A DNA stretch of 64,000 nucleotides from Pseudoroseomonas cervicalis. Its GTDB lineage: Bacteria > Pseudomonadota > Alphaproteobacteria > Acetobacterales > Acetobacteraceae. Numbering within the stretch: position 1 is the first letter of the stretch; each line of letters opens with the position of its first letter. The position numbers and the translations under genes were made by a program. The stretch lies in contig NZ_JAUTAJ010000002.1 in assembly GCF_030818485.1 (NCBI RefSeq), positions 372,001-436,000 on the forward strand, in the 5' to 3' direction. This document shows positions 17,358 through 25,787 of this stretch, in pieces. The notes beneath the pieces are model-generated. The model was not told where the DNA came from and did not search any database. It saw only the letters and a list, made by a program, of their open reading frames with translations.

Positions 17358-17858
17358 TCAGCCGCCGATGCTGAGGCTGTGCAACGCCCCGCGGCCGGGC
17401 AGGGAGAGGTCGCGGCAGAAGCGCTGCGCCGCCGCCTGGCCGGGGGCGACATGCCAGTAGAGCCGCTCCGCCCCCGCCGCCTCGGCCCGGCGGCGCGACG
17501 CCGCCAGCAGCAGCTGGCCCAGGCCCTGGCCGCGCCGCGCCGGCTCGACGAACAGATCCTGCAGCCAGCAGGCGCAGCCGCGCAGCGCGCTGTGCGGATG
17601 CAGCGCCAGATGCGCGAAGCCGGCGGCCCGGCCCTCCAGCAGCAGCAGCAGCCCGTGCAGCGGCACCTGCGGCGCCAGCAGCCGGTCCCAGCAGGCCTCG
17701 GTCACCGCCAGCGGCAGCGGCGCCGCGCCCTGCCGCCCCTCGGCCTGATACGCCGCCCAGAGCCGCAGCCAGGCCGGCCGGTCGGCCGGCAGCAGCGGCC
17801 GCACCGTCGCGAGATCCTCGAGCTGCAGCAGCGGCGTGCCGTCGATCGCGCTGCCCAT
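17358..17858 (-). CDS. GNAT-family N-acetyltransferase
   Basis: 166 residues with a strong AAGGAGG before ATG 17858. The acetyl-CoA loop R-R-G-Q-G-L-G near 116-122 and the preceding D-L-F-V-E-P strand define the fold; substrate unknown. Before prophage insertion it lay 94 bp downstream of the DUF1264 gene on the same strand and may have shared its transcript, so the insertion could also affect this gene. Confidence 0.85.
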   Translation of the reverse strand: MGSAIDGTPLLQLEDLATVRPLLPADRPAWLRLWAAYQAEGRQGAAPLPLAVTEACWDRLLAPQVPLHGLLLLLEGRAAGFAHLALHPHSALRGCACWLQDLFVEPARRGQGLGQLLLAASRRRAEAAGAERLYWHVAPGQAAAQRFCRDLSLPGRGALHSLSIGG

Positions 17859-17952
17859 GAGGTCCTCCTTCCCTTCGATCGGTGTGCAATCCTGCCGGGC
17901 ATCTTTGCGCCCCGTGGCCGGATTGCGAATCACAGGGCGGCGAAGCCCATGC

Positions 17953-18498
17953 TCAGCGGCGCAGGCGCCGCCGCTCCAGCGCCAGCTGCGGCGTCTCGCC
18001 CGCTTCCCAGGCATTGGCGCCCGGCGCCAGCTGCGGCACCGGGATATCGGCCCGTGCCTGCCGCTTCTCGGCCGAGGACACGCCCGCCGCCCGGTCGCGC
18101 GCCGCCAGCCTGGCCGGGTCGAGCTGCCCCTCGCCGGTGAAGCCCATCATCAGCTGCGGGATGCCGAGCGGCAGCGCGTCGCCGCGATCCACCTGCCAGG
18201 TATGCCAGGTCTTGCCATAGGTGGTGGCGAGCTGGCGCATCACCGTCGTCTCCACCGCCTGCGGCACGCCGGGCATGATCAGCTGGCCGGAGGTCGTCTC
18301 GAAATGATGGCTGTGCCAGAGCGGCTTCTCCGCCTCCGGCAGGGAGCGGAACAGCCTTTCGGAGACGATGTATTCGATGCCGATCAGCCGCGCCCCGGCG
18401 CCCGGCCCGTCGAAGATGGCGCATTGCTGCAGCTCCTCGGAGAGATGCGTGCAGTAGTGATGCGCCTCGACCGCGCGGCCGAGTTCGTCGGCATAGAA
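17953..18498 (-). pseudogene. DUF1264 protein, 3' part cut off by the prophage
   Basis: Reading from the att core, the frame gives F-Y-A-D-E-L-G-R, then E-A-H-H-Y-C-T-H-L, L-I-G-I-E-Y-I-V-S-E, L-W-H-S-H, and finally Y-G-K-T-W-H-T-W-Q and L-P-L-G-I-P-Q-L-M-M-G-F-T: the whole conserved C-terminal body of DUF1264, a family of unknown function. No start codon or promoter remains, since the 5' part is now at 62,949-63,235. Joining both at the 11-bp core restores one open frame, so the gene would be intact after excision. Confidence 0.9.
18488..18498. other. attL core
   Basis: TCGGCATAGAA is identical to the copy at 62,949-62,959. It encodes the F-Y-A codons of DUF1264 on the minus strand. The integrase gene ends 22 bp inside this boundary. 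Confidence 0.85.
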
Positions 18499-18519
18499 CT
18501 ATCTATTTAGGTTTATCAG

Positions 18520-19551
18520 TTACTTGCCGCCTCGGTTTCCAATTTTTTCCAATCGGGCAGAAACTTTGGCCATCGCCGCCTCCGCCATAGTCTTCTGGTC
18601 CGCTGAACGGGTGTAGTGCGCCACCATCTGCAGGGTGCGATGGCCGGTGACGGCCGCAATCTCGTGCACGCTGCAGCCAGCTTCAGCCAACCGCCGAGCC
18701 GCCACTTTTCTCAGCCCGTGTAGGCCGAGGCCACGAAGGCCAATCTGCTTCAGGAAATACCGAAGCCCATCCGTGAGTCGTTGAGGCGTCCACGGAATGC
18801 CATCATCGTTGGTCAGAATGTGAGTGGAGGCGCGTCCGCCACGCCAAACGGCTAGCTCTGCAGCCAGATCGGGATGGATAGGAAGAGTAAGCGCCACCTT
18901 TGTCTTCAGTTGGACCAACTGAATAGAGCCTGTTGCTACCTGCCCCCATGTCATTGCGCAGAGATCGCCTCTTCTCTGACCGGTAAAAACCGCCAGCAAC
19001 ATCGCGCGGCGAAAATGCTCTGGAGCACGAGAAAGCGCAAACGCCAGCTCGTCCTCTGACCATGCCTGAAGCTCTCCAATAGGTAGTTTCTTTATCCTGG
19101 CGCAGGGATTGCTAGAGATACGTTCCCGATCCATAGCCCACATCAAGAAGGCGGACAAATTTTGGACAAAAGCGTTTGCGCTGGCATTGCCGTGACCTAA
19201 AGCGATACTGTCGCGCATGGTTAGAACCATGCCGCGAGTGATGTCGCTCAGGTTCTCGACCTTGAATCCTTCAAGGCGCGAAAGACTCCGCCTTCTGATT
19301 TTCTGAGTGACAGCTGCAAGTCGGGCGAAATCGGGCGACGAGTAGTGATCCGTAATCGAATCTCGAACTTCGCAGCCTGAAGCAAAAGCCTTGGGCTGTT
19401 GTTTCGCCTTCGCTAGGGCTGCTAGAAAGCGCCTGTCGGACGGATCAGGTAGACGTTCGCCGGTCGCGCGCAGGTAGTAGTATTCCGCTGTGCTGCCGTC
19501 GGCCTTGAGCTTCACGATCCGTTTTACGCCTCGCGGCAGCTTCGGCGCCAT
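18520..19551 (-). CDS. int: Tyrosine integrase of the prophage
   Basis: Site-specific recombinase of 343 residues. The start at 19551 gives M-A-P-K-L-P-R-G-V-K-R. An N-terminal arm-binding region precedes a SAM-like core-binding domain (about 75-155) and a catalytic domain with R193 (T-G-Q-R-R-G-D-L), H278-x-x-R281, H304 and the nucleophile Y313 in A-H-Y-T-R. All catalytic residues are present, so it should be active. It adjoins attL, and its codon use is more AT-rich than host genes nearby. Confidence 0.95.
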   Translation of the reverse strand: MAPKLPRGVKRIVKLKADGSTAEYYYLRATGERLPDPSDRRFLAALAKAKQQPKAFASGCEVRDSITDHYSSPDFARLAAVTQKIRRRSLSRLEGFKVENLSDITRGMVLTMRDSIALGHGNASANAFVQNLSAFLMWAMDRERISSNPCARIKKLPIGELQAWSEDELAFALSRAPEHFRRAMLLAVFTGQRRGDLCAMTWGQVATGSIQLVQLKTKVALTLPIHPDLAAELAVWRGGRASTHILTNDDGIPWTPQRLTDGLRYFLKQIGLRGLGLHGLRKVAARRLAEAGCSVHEIAAVTGHRTLQMVAHYTRSADQKTMAEAAMAKVSARLEKIGNRGGK

Positions 19552-19774
19552 ATGCGGTGATCCTTGCCCTGAGTTCTTCGATCCGACGCGCATGTGAGCT
19601 TGTGCCGAACACGTCGTCCAGCGCTTGCCGGTCCCATCGAGGCGTTCTGGGCCCAAGATGCAGGCTCGGCTCCGGGATCTTCCCTGCCCTGACCAGCCTC
19701 GGCAGTTCGTCCACGCGGACGGAGAGGTACTTGGCCGCCGCATCGCGGTCCAGCCAGCGGGGGGCGTCATTCAT
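19445..19774 (-). CDS. Excisionase-like HTH protein
   Basis: 109 residues; the first 60 resemble MerR/AlpA-like excisionase domains: W-L-D-R-D-A-A-A-K-Y-L-S-V near 6-18, then L-V-R-A-G-K-I-P-E-P. The gene overlaps the integrase start by about 107 bp, an arrangement common for xis-int. GGAGG lies ten bases upstream. The basic C-terminal half (A-A-R-R-K-T-D-R) has no recognised domain. Confidence 0.65.
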   Translation of the reverse strand: MNDAPRWLDRDAAAKYLSVRVDELPRLVRAGKIPEPSLHLGPRTPRWDRQALDDVFGTSSHARRIEELRARITAYGAEAAARRKTDREAQGRRQHSGILLPARDRRTST

Positions 19775-20144
19775 GGGCGGCCTCCGTCTCCAGAATTGGC
19801 CTGTCGTCATTCAGCCGCCCGTGCTTGGCAGCATCCAGCAGGATGCCAAGGCAGGCACGGGCATGGGCTAGGTGGGACTGGCCGGACTCTGCGTCTGTGT
19901 TCTCGCCTTCCCACCAGGCTAGCAGGTGGCGCATCGCGGCGGCCTGATAGACGCTCGCGGACACGTTGTGCTCACGCCAGTTGTAGGCGCCGTACTTGCG
20001 GGCCCCGAGCCCGAACACCTCAGCCTCGGCGATCAGGGCTGGCGGCGGAATTAGGTGCAGCGGCGTCTTCAGCACACCGTACCGGGTCTTCGGGTTGCTG
20101 TCCGGGTGGTCTGCCTGGACGGCGGCAACGATGGGGTCACGCAT
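19767..20144 (-). CDS. dATP/dGTP diphosphohydrolase-like protein (DUF5664)
   Basis: 125 residues with the family's hallmark segments: K-T-P-L-H-L-I-P-P-P-A-L near 26, F-G-L-G-A-R-K-Y-G-A-Y-N-W-R near 44-57, and a histidine-containing helix A-A-M-R-H-L-L-A-W-W-E-G-E near 70. Proteins of this all-alpha MazG-like group hydrolyse dATP or dGTP in phages. No PurZ or DpoZ partner is present, so a diaminopurine genome is not implied. It overlaps both neighbours by a few bases. Confidence 0.75.
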   Translation of the reverse strand: MRDPIVAAVQADHPDSNPKTRYGVLKTPLHLIPPPALIAEAEVFGLGARKYGAYNWREHNVSASVYQAAAMRHLLAWWEGENTDAESGQSHLAHARACLGILLDAAKHGRLNDDRPILETEAAHE

Positions 20145-20439
20145 CGGCGAACAGCTCCATCTGCACGGCCTTTGCCACCGCTGGCGACGGGATGGCCGCG
20201 GCGAGGGTGTCAAGGTGGGCGGCGTGAAAGCGGGTCTTGTGCGGCGTCTCTGCCGGCAGACCGAGCCTCTGCATGGTCTCCCTCCAGCGCCGCCCATTCC
20301 AGGCCATGAAGCGGCCACCGTTGCCGTCACGATCCCAGGCTTCCTTCGTGCTGGTCGCCCCCGTGGCCAGCGTGTAGGCCAGGAAGTAGGGGTTGGCGTC
20401 GATCCTCGCTGCCTCTGCGACGAGCTGGGCTGCGGTCAT
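20137..20439 (-). CDS. Hypothetical phage protein
   Basis: 100 residues, with AAGGAGG before ATG 20439. A helical protein with a W-D-R-D-G-N-G-G-R-F and W-N-G-R-R-W-R-E-T-M pattern around 35-56; no family recognised. It overlaps the genes on both sides, so it belongs to the leftward early operon. Confidence 0.6.
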   Translation of the reverse strand: MTAAQLVAEAARIDANPYFLAYTLATGATSTKEAWDRDGNGGRFMAWNGRRWRETMQRLGLPAETPHKTRFHAAHLDTLAAAIPSPAVAKAVQMELFADA

Positions 20440-20753
20440 GCCCCGCCCTCCTTCGCGCCGGGCCGGGCTGCAAAGGCTGCATCCAGGGCATCGCAAGCCT
20501 GAGCGACCACCTGCTCGTAATCCGCAGGCCGATCGCAATATGGCGCCAGTTCGTCGGCGGCTGCTTGCACCATGTCGCCGGTCGGTGGCCAAGCGATGAC
20601 CCGCAGCGACCCCACCGGCTGCTGGAGCTGCTCGGGGGTGAGGCCGAGAGCCCGACCGACGAAGTAGGCGATGTCCTCATCGTCCAAGTGCGACGTGCGA
20701 CCGTCCAGCAGGCATGCCTGGATGCGCTGGAGATAGGATATCTGCTCAGCCAT
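20436..20753 (-). CDS. Hypothetical phage protein
   Basis: 105 residues beginning M-A-E-Q-I-S-Y-L-Q-R-I. Acidic and helical, ending in G-A-K-E-G-G-A. No known domain. The four-base overlap with the next gene supports translation in the operon. Confidence 0.6.
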   Translation of the reverse strand: MAEQISYLQRIQACLLDGRTSHLDDEDIAYFVGRALGLTPEQLQQPVGSLRVIAWPPTGDMVQAAADELAPYCDRPADYEQVVAQACDALDAAFAARPGAKEGGA

Positions 20754-21006
20754 GGTCGGCGGGTCCTTGCTGGTGGGTGGGGGTGGCAGTCTCCCGTTCG
20801 ATGCTTCGGATGCCCGGCATCTGTTGCCATTGCCGAACGTCCGGGACAATCTGCCCACTGTCGGCAAACCACGCGCCTTGGCCATTGCGCCAGAATACGT
20901 CGAAGGTCGCCCAACGGAATGCATTCGCCCCCGCGCTGAGAACCCGAGTTCGTGTGCCCGTAGGAGGCCGCTCGGCAGGGAACATCAGCCATAGATCACC
21001 CGGCAT
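20746..21006 (-). CDS. Hypothetical phage protein
   Basis: 86 residues starting M-P-G-D-L-W-L-M-F-P. Mixed strand/helix with many Trp and Arg (W-R-N-G-Q-G-A-W-F); no domain recognised. It overlaps the gene upstream by 11 bp. Confidence 0.5.
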   Translation of the reverse strand: MPGDLWLMFPAERPPTGTRTRVLSAGANAFRWATFDVFWRNGQGAWFADSGQIVPDVRQWQQMPGIRSIERETATPTHQQGPADHG

Positions 21007-21625
21007 CGTCGGCGCCTCCTGCAGACTGACACACATCGCAGAGGACGGTGTGGCGCTCGCCCGGCCCGGCGGCCCAACGCCAACCCTTGTCGTCGCACCA
21101 TGAGCACCGCTTGCCTTCGTCTGCGGGCGGGGTCGGGATCAGGGCGAGGATGCGGCGGCAGGTGCGGCCCTTTAGAGCTTCCTCAGCCGCGCGCGCCTCT
21201 GTCCACTGCGGCGCGGTGCATGGTTCATCAAGCGCCGCCTCAGCCGCCCGCCGCAGCCCCCTAGCCTCAGCCTCCGCCAGTTGGGCGGCGAGGTGGTCGG
21301 TGCCGTCAGGTTCAGGACGGCCACGGATTTGCCCGGCGAGACTTCCCGCCGCAGCACTCCACGCCAAAGCGGTTTTGCCGGTCGTGCCCTTGCCAAACTG
21401 CTCCAGCGCATCGCACACCTTGGCACACGCCTCCCGCTCCGCCTTCACAGCCGCTTCGATCCTGGCGGGCACGGCCTGGCGCTCGCGGAGGAGGGCGCGG
21501 AACATCGATGCCACCTCCTTCGCCCCGAGATCGACGGAAGGTTCTGACCGGTTGAATGCCCGCGCTTCCTGTCGCCGGATCATTGCCTCCACCTCGGCGT
21601 CGCTCGGAACCTGGTCAGCCGGCAT
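20996..21625 (-). CDS. Hypothetical phage protein with C-terminal zinc-ribbon motif
   Basis: 209 residues. A long helical middle rich in Ala/Glu/Arg (about 30-165) is followed by C-S-W-C and C-D-V-C pairs about 18 residues apart near the end, a likely Zn ribbon. A role in nucleic-acid binding is inferred only from that motif. Confidence 0.6.
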   Translation of the reverse strand: MPADQVPSDAEVEAMIRRQEARAFNRSEPSVDLGAKEVASMFRALLRERQAVPARIEAAVKAEREACAKVCDALEQFGKGTTGKTALAWSAAAGSLAGQIRGRPEPDGTDHLAAQLAEAEARGLRRAAEAALDEPCTAPQWTEARAAEEALKGRTCRRILALIPTPPADEGKRCSWCDDKGWRWAAGPGERHTVLCDVCQSAGGADDAG

Positions 21626-21800
21626 CGCGAGCCTCCTTCTGCGTCGGGGATGTGAGGGCGGTCTTGGCGATGTGAGCCAGCGGAGCGCGGCCGGACCAAG
21701 GCTCGCTGCCGGCAATCTTCGTCAGAGCCTCCCGCAGCCTCGCATTCTCCGCCTCCAGCTCCGCCATCCGTTGAGCCGTCGCGCACATCGGTTTGCACAT
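21615..21800 (-). CDS. Small coiled-coil phage protein
   Basis: 61 residues. M-A-E-L-E-A-E-N-A-R-L-R-E-A-L near 13-27 is a short coiled coil of the kind seen in many phage early proteins. The start is shared with the stop of the preceding gene (one-base overlap at 21800). Confidence 0.55.
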   Translation of the reverse strand: MCKPMCATAQRMAELEAENARLREALTKIAGSEPWSGRAPLAHIAKTALTSPTQKEARDAG

Positions 21801-21949
21801 CACCAGATCTTCCCGCTGCTGCACTGGGCCATAAGGGCGACGATCGCGGCCAAGCCGACCCATTCGACGACCGTGGAGACGGTATTTCCCCAGGTCTTGA
21901 GGGTGTCGGCCCAGGCGACAGACGGCGTGGGTTCATTCTTCATAGCCAT
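21800..21949 (-). CDS. Small membrane protein
   Basis: 49 residues with one hydrophobic segment, V-V-E-W-V-G-L-A-A-I-V-A-L-M-A near the C-terminus. It overlaps by one base at each end (TGATG style), which argues that it is translated despite its size. Confidence 0.55.
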   Translation of the reverse strand: MAMKNEPTPSVAWADTLKTWGNTVSTVVEWVGLAAIVALMAQCSSGKIW

Positions 21950-22170
21950 CACCCCATCCCCCCACACCGCCGCGGGCACGACTCTCGACGCAGGCGGTCG
22001 AGTTCGTCGCCCAGGTCGCGGTTCGCGTCGCACGCCTCGTGGAACAGCAAGCCGGTGCGGGCCAGGGCCAGAATCTGCCCGGCTGTCAGCGTGGCCGGCT
22101 CGTTGGCGCCCATGCTGGAGAACTGCCGCTCAATCGCCAGCAGCGTCTGCTTGGGGATCATGCTCATCAC
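21949..22170 (-). CDS. Hypothetical phage protein
   Basis: 73 residues: helical, with L-T-A-G-Q-I-L-A-L-A near 28 and a basic, cysteine-containing end (R-E-S-C-P-R-R-C-G). No family recognised. It overlaps the ThyX-like gene by four bases. Confidence 0.55.
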   Translation of the reverse strand: MMSMIPKQTLLAIERQFSSMGANEPATLTAGQILALARTGLLFHEACDANRDLGDELDRLRRESCPRRCGGMG

Positions 22171-22946
22171 GCAGCCTCCCTCATCTCGATCTCGTGGCGG
22201 TAGGTGCGCCAGCCGATCAGCGCGCCGATCTGGTCTTCGCCATCAGCCATCGGGCGGGCGACGTGCTCGAAGGGGGTCATGTGCTTGTCCGTCAGCAGGC
22301 GACCCGCAAGGCGACGATCCTCGACAGGATCGGCGGCGCTGCCATCGTGCTTGCGGTAGCTCGACCGGGCCACGCGCGCCGAAGCTTCGTCGCGATCGCC
22401 ATCCGAGTAAGGCGTGTGCCACTCGTCATAGTCGAGCCGGGCCGGCCGGCTGGCTTCCATGCTTTCTCGCATGGCCCGCGCCAGCATCTGCATCTCCGGC
22501 TGAGCATCGTGCGCCAGGCGCAGCGCGAAGAAGTTGGCCGTGTCGGTCGCCGTGATGACGCCGCGCACGGTCAGGAACGGCTCAAGCAAGCGGTTGGCGT
22601 GCTGCTTGTGGACGCCGATCCGCTGCATCGCCTTGGCGTAATACAGGGCCCAGTAGGTTGCCGACGACCATATCTGGAGAGCCGCGTCCGCATCCTCCAC
22701 CTCTTGGTCAGACACCATCCCAGGCTTGTTCTTGCCAAAAGAGGACGGCACAAATGGATTGCTCTCCACCCGCTCGATGTTCCGCTGGACCGGCACAGCC
22801 CGCGAGCTCTCCCAGCTCTTGACCAGCGCTCGATGCGTGTTGACTTGGGCGACTAGGAACTTCGGCGCTTCCACCTGCCAAGTGATCAGCCGAGAGCCGG
22901 AGGTCGACACGCTGTCGCGGATGACGATAGCCTCGATCTTGCTCAC
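22167..22946 (-). CDS. ThyX-like flavin-dependent thymidylate synthase
   Basis: 259 residues of the phage ThyX type. N-T-H-R-A-L near 37 opens the ThyX signature, H-K-Q-H-A-N-R-L-L-E-P-F near 112 matches the conserved core, and M-T-P-F-E-H near 222 is the C-terminal motif. ThyX makes dTMP from dUMP with FAD, NADPH and methylene-THF. The signature is degenerate: the expected serine and asparagine are Val and Ser here (H-R-A-L-V-K-S-W-E-S-S-R), so activity is uncertain. With the dNTP diphosphohydrolase it forms a nucleotide-pool module. Confidence 0.8.
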   Translation of the reverse strand: MSKIEAIVIRDSVSTSGSRLITWQVEAPKFLVAQVNTHRALVKSWESSRAVPVQRNIERVESNPFVPSSFGKNKPGMVSDQEVEDADAALQIWSSATYWALYYAKAMQRIGVHKQHANRLLEPFLTVRGVITATDTANFFALRLAHDAQPEMQMLARAMRESMEASRPARLDYDEWHTPYSDGDRDEASARVARSSYRKHDGSAADPVEDRRLAGRLLTDKHMTPFEHVARPMADGEDQIGALIGWRTYRHEIEMREAA

Positions 22947-23674
22947 TGCGCCCGAGCCTCCAGCGCATCCCAGCGTGCCGTCCGGACGATGCCGATCAGC
23001 TTGCGAACGACGCCTCTCGCCACGTCCAGGGCGTCATGGCCGCGGAACGCTTGGCGCAGGCCGGATGCCTCGGCGATCTTGTCGATGGTCTCGTTTTCGA
23101 TGTCGCGCAGGCTCTTGAGCTTGCACACCCGCTCAAGAGCAGCGCTCTCGGCTCGGCCCCTTTTGCTGGAATCGAACTCGATCTCCACCGACACAGGCGG
23201 AGGCTCGGGCGGCATCACGCTCGGCAGCCTCGCCACCTTGCGCTCCACCTCGGGCTTCACCGGTACGGCCCGCCGCGACCGCAGACCGATCGTCGCCGCG
23301 TACTTGAGCATCGCCGAGACGGTGATGGTCCTCTTGCTGGGGTCTACCCTGGAGACGGCGCGCGCGATCTCCTCGTCAGTGAGGTCGCGGCTCCACAGCT
23401 CCGCAAGCTTGGCGGCGCGGGCCTCGGTCCACACCTTGGGGCCGTTGCTCACCTTGTAGGCGCATGCCTTGCACTGCCGCAGATCGCCATGCCGCAGGCG
23501 GCGCGTCTCGCTGACGACCTCAGCCCCGCAGGCGCAGCGGCAGAGCCATTCGACACCCTGTCGCCCAGGGCGGAGCGGCATCAGCCGCTCCACGGTCAGG
23601 CGGCCGTAGATTTGGCCGTGCAGGTTGAGGGCGCCGGGCGGGAGGCTGGGGGTGGTTGAGGTTGTGGCGCTCAT
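22943..23674 (-). CDS. Zinc-ribbon and GcrA-like DNA-binding protein
   Basis: 243 residues. Residues about 18-60 are a phage Zn-binding module beginning Y-G-R-L-T-V-E-R-L and holding C-R-C-A-C-G-A-E and a later C-K-A-C. Residues about 78-130 (W-T-E-A-R-A-A-K-L-A-E-L-W, then L-T-D-E-E-I-A-R-A-V) look like the N-terminal HTH of GcrA, a cell-cycle regulator of alphaproteobacteria. A regulator of phage or host transcription is therefore likely. The C-terminal 100 residues are unassigned. Confidence 0.65.
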   Translation of the reverse strand: MSATTSTTPSLPPGALNLHGQIYGRLTVERLMPLRPGRQGVEWLCRCACGAEVVSETRRLRHGDLRQCKACAYKVSNGPKVWTEARAAKLAELWSRDLTDEEIARAVSRVDPSKRTITVSAMLKYAATIGLRSRRAVPVKPEVERKVARLPSVMPPEPPPVSVEIEFDSSKRGRAESAALERVCKLKSLRDIENETIDKIAEASGLRQAFRGHDALDVARGVVRKLIGIVRTARWDALEARAQ

Positions 23675-23677
23675 CCC

Positions 23678-24778
23678 TCAGCCCTCCCCGCCATTCGCGC
23701 CGGCAAGCTTGGCGTCGAGCGCCTGCTGCACGCGCATGACGATGTCTCCGTGGTCGGCGGCGTACTCGCCCATGAGCGACCCGTTCAGCTCCCGGGCCCG
23801 CTTCAGCGTCTCGGGCTTCTCTCCGGCGATGATCTTCAGCCAGGCGGCGCCCCACGCGTCGGCCGTGGGGTGCTCGATGTTGCCGCGGCTGGTCTTGATG
23901 ACGAACGCGGCCGGCGACTGGCCCACTGCCTGCTCCAGCGCGTCGAGCTTGCCTCCTTTGGCCGCGTCGACAGCCGGCGCGTCCTTCGGCCCGAAGTGGT
24001 CAGCCACCTTGCTCTGCCCATCCTTAAGGCTCGTGGCGATTGCCTTGAGGTCGACCAGCTCGTCAGGCGTGGTCTGGTCGATCGGATGGTTCAGGTAGGT
24101 CTGGAGCATGACCGGGGTCACGCCATAGCCGGCCAGGAAGCGCACCATGCTGTTGATGCGGTCCGACAGCGGCAGGTCGCTGCCATCCCGCAGGGTCTTG
24201 CGCACCTGGGCAACTGCGGCGTCGGTCAGGTCAGGCGGCAGGATGGCCAGGATGCGGGCCCGGACACGGCGCGAGCCCATGTTGGCCGTGATCTCGTAGA
24301 TGTCGCGCTCCTCGCGCAGCTCCTGCGGGCCGCCCTTCTTGTCGCGGAGGTGCCGCACCGTGAAGTTCTGGACGCTGCGGACGTTGGTCTCGAGGTCCCA
24401 GGCAAAGGCCTCCATCTCGGAGTAGCCATCTTTGCGGGACAGCTCGCGCAGGCCGTATTCGACGTTGCCCCAGCAGCGCGCCAGCTCCTCGGCCAGACGG
24501 ATCGACGGGCCCTCGACGTTCCCGCCGCCGCGGCTGTAGCGATACAGCCCCGCCTCAGCCAGGGACGGCCGGCGGCAGGCATCGATCGCTCGAGCAGCGG
24601 CCAGCGCCGTGTCGCGCGGGAAGCGCTTGGCCAAGATCATCTTGCCCTGGGCTTCTGCGACCGCCCGCTCGCTCTCGATGGCGACGGTGCCGGCATTCAC
24701 ATGCGCCGGGGCGCTCTTGGCGAAGGGGTTGGCAACGACGCCGACAATCTCGGGCGTCAGCTCATGGTGTTCGCTCAT
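23678..24778 (-). CDS. Putative phage recombination (annealing) protein
   Basis: 366 residues. Y-R-Y-S-R-G-G-G-N-V-E-G-P-S near 80 and the acidic/basic core up to about 230 occur in phage proteins encoded beside YqaJ exonucleases. The gene overlaps the exonuclease gene by four bases, as RecT/Erf-type annealing proteins do. I do not recognise a RecT, Erf or Rad52 motif directly, so the annealing role comes from context. Confidence 0.55.
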   Translation of the reverse strand: MSEHHELTPEIVGVVANPFAKSAPAHVNAGTVAIESERAVAEAQGKMILAKRFPRDTALAAARAIDACRRPSLAEAGLYRYSRGGGNVEGPSIRLAEELARCWGNVEYGLRELSRKDGYSEMEAFAWDLETNVRSVQNFTVRHLRDKKGGPQELREERDIYEITANMGSRRVRARILAILPPDLTDAAVAQVRKTLRDGSDLPLSDRINSMVRFLAGYGVTPVMLQTYLNHPIDQTTPDELVDLKAIATSLKDGQSKVADHFGPKDAPAVDAAKGGKLDALEQAVGQSPAAFVIKTSRGNIEHPTADAWGAAWLKIIAGEKPETLKRARELNGSLMGEYAADHGDIVMRVQQALDAKLAGANGGEG

Positions 24779-25707
24779 GCGGACCTACGCTCCACAACCA
24801 GCGCGCGGCTGCCACGACGGGCGCCGACGATCTCGCCGGGTTCGGCCATGCGGCCGGGGTTGTCAGGGGTGACACGGACGCTGCTGCGGAAGCCATCGAT
24901 CATCGCCCAGCGATGCGCGCCGATCTTCGCCAGCAGCAAGTTCTTGGCGGCCTGCTCTTGCTTCTCCGCCTGCCTCTTAGCCTCGGCCGCCTTGACGACC
25001 TGCTCGGCGAGCATCTCGGCCTCATGGTCGCCTCGCAGGTCGGCCGGGTCGCTGCCCAGATCGGGGGTCAGCGCCACCAGGGCCCGGAAGGCGCTATCGC
25101 TTCCATCAGGCGCCGGCGGGACATTCTCCTTTACGCGGCGCCAGAACTCGGTGACGCGCTTGATGATCTCGGCCTGGATGGCAGGCCGGGGCCGCTCGAT
25201 ATAGGTCTCGAGCTTGTTGCCGCCGATCAGTGCAGCCACGGCTCCCCACTGAGCTCCGGTCGCCAGAAGCTGCGCCTGAAGCTGCAACTGGATGTGCATG
25301 GGAGGCTCGCCGGCTTCCTTCCACGAGCGCATGAACACCGCGCCGTCCACGTTTTTCATCTCGAGCGGGCCGGCGCCCTCGAGGCCCTCCGCGCTCATGA
25401 TGATGCGGTCCAGCGTCGCGCCCAGGCCGCAGTCATGGGTGGCATAGACGCCCGGCTGCACGTCCCAGCCGCGCAGGTCTCGGCAGCCCTGGGCGATCGC
25501 CTCCTCCAGCAGCAGGCCCCAGCGCAGGCGCTCGCCGTCCATGTCCTCTGCCGGCAGACGGCCAGCCTTCACCTGCCACAGCGCGAACAGGCCGGGCTGA
25601 TAGTCGGCCTGCAGCCCGAACAGGGCCGCGACCTCGCTGGCACCGACGAAGCGGTTGCGCAGCGCCAGCCACTCGCCGCGATCGGTAGGGATCGGAAGGA
25701 GTGCCAT
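24775..25707 (-). CDS. YqaJ-type viral recombinase/exonuclease
   Basis: 310 residues. N-terminal F-V-G-A-S-E-V-A-A-L-F-G near 21, L-R-W-G-L-L-L-E-E-A-I-A near 62, G-A-T-L-D-R near 97 and L-E-M-K-N-V near 115 give the PD-(D/E)xK nuclease core (D, E-x-K) of the lambda-exonuclease/YqaJ family. It resects double-stranded ends for the annealing partner downstream. The C-terminal 80 residues contain a Lys/Glu/Ala coiled coil. GTG at 25710 is an alternative start. Confidence 0.87.
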   Translation of the reverse strand: MALLPIPTDRGEWLALRNRFVGASEVAALFGLQADYQPGLFALWQVKAGRLPAEDMDGERLRWGLLLEEAIAQGCRDLRGWDVQPGVYATHDCGLGATLDRIIMSAEGLEGAGPLEMKNVDGAVFMRSWKEAGEPPMHIQLQLQAQLLATGAQWGAVAALIGGNKLETYIERPRPAIQAEIIKRVTEFWRRVKENVPPAPDGSDSAFRALVALTPDLGSDPADLRGDHEAEMLAEQVVKAAEAKRQAEKQEQAAKNLLLAKIGAHRWAMIDGFRSSVRVTPDNPGRMAEPGEIVGARRGSRALVVERRSA

Positions 25708-25787
25708 CACCCCACCCCCACCATCGCCATCCCGAGGAGCGGCGCGAGCAGAGACAGCGCGAGATAGATGGGGTCAGGCGCCAGCAT
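25707..25787 (-). CDS. 26-residue membrane microprotein
   Basis: Almost entirely one hydrophobic helix (I-Y-L-A-L-S-L-L-A-P-L-L-G-M-A). GGAG lies seven bases upstream, the start overlaps the end of the preceding gene, and the stop overlaps the exonuclease ATG by one base. This chaining is the main evidence that it is a gene. Confidence 0.4.
   Translation of the reverse strand: MLAPDPIYLALSLLAPLLGMAMVGVG

Noticed and set aside
19767-22946. Modified-base (diaminopurine) genome suggested by the dATP/dGTP diphosphohydrolase
   Set aside because: No PurZ, DpoZ or DatZ gene is present in the prophage, so simple nucleotide-pool control is enough.
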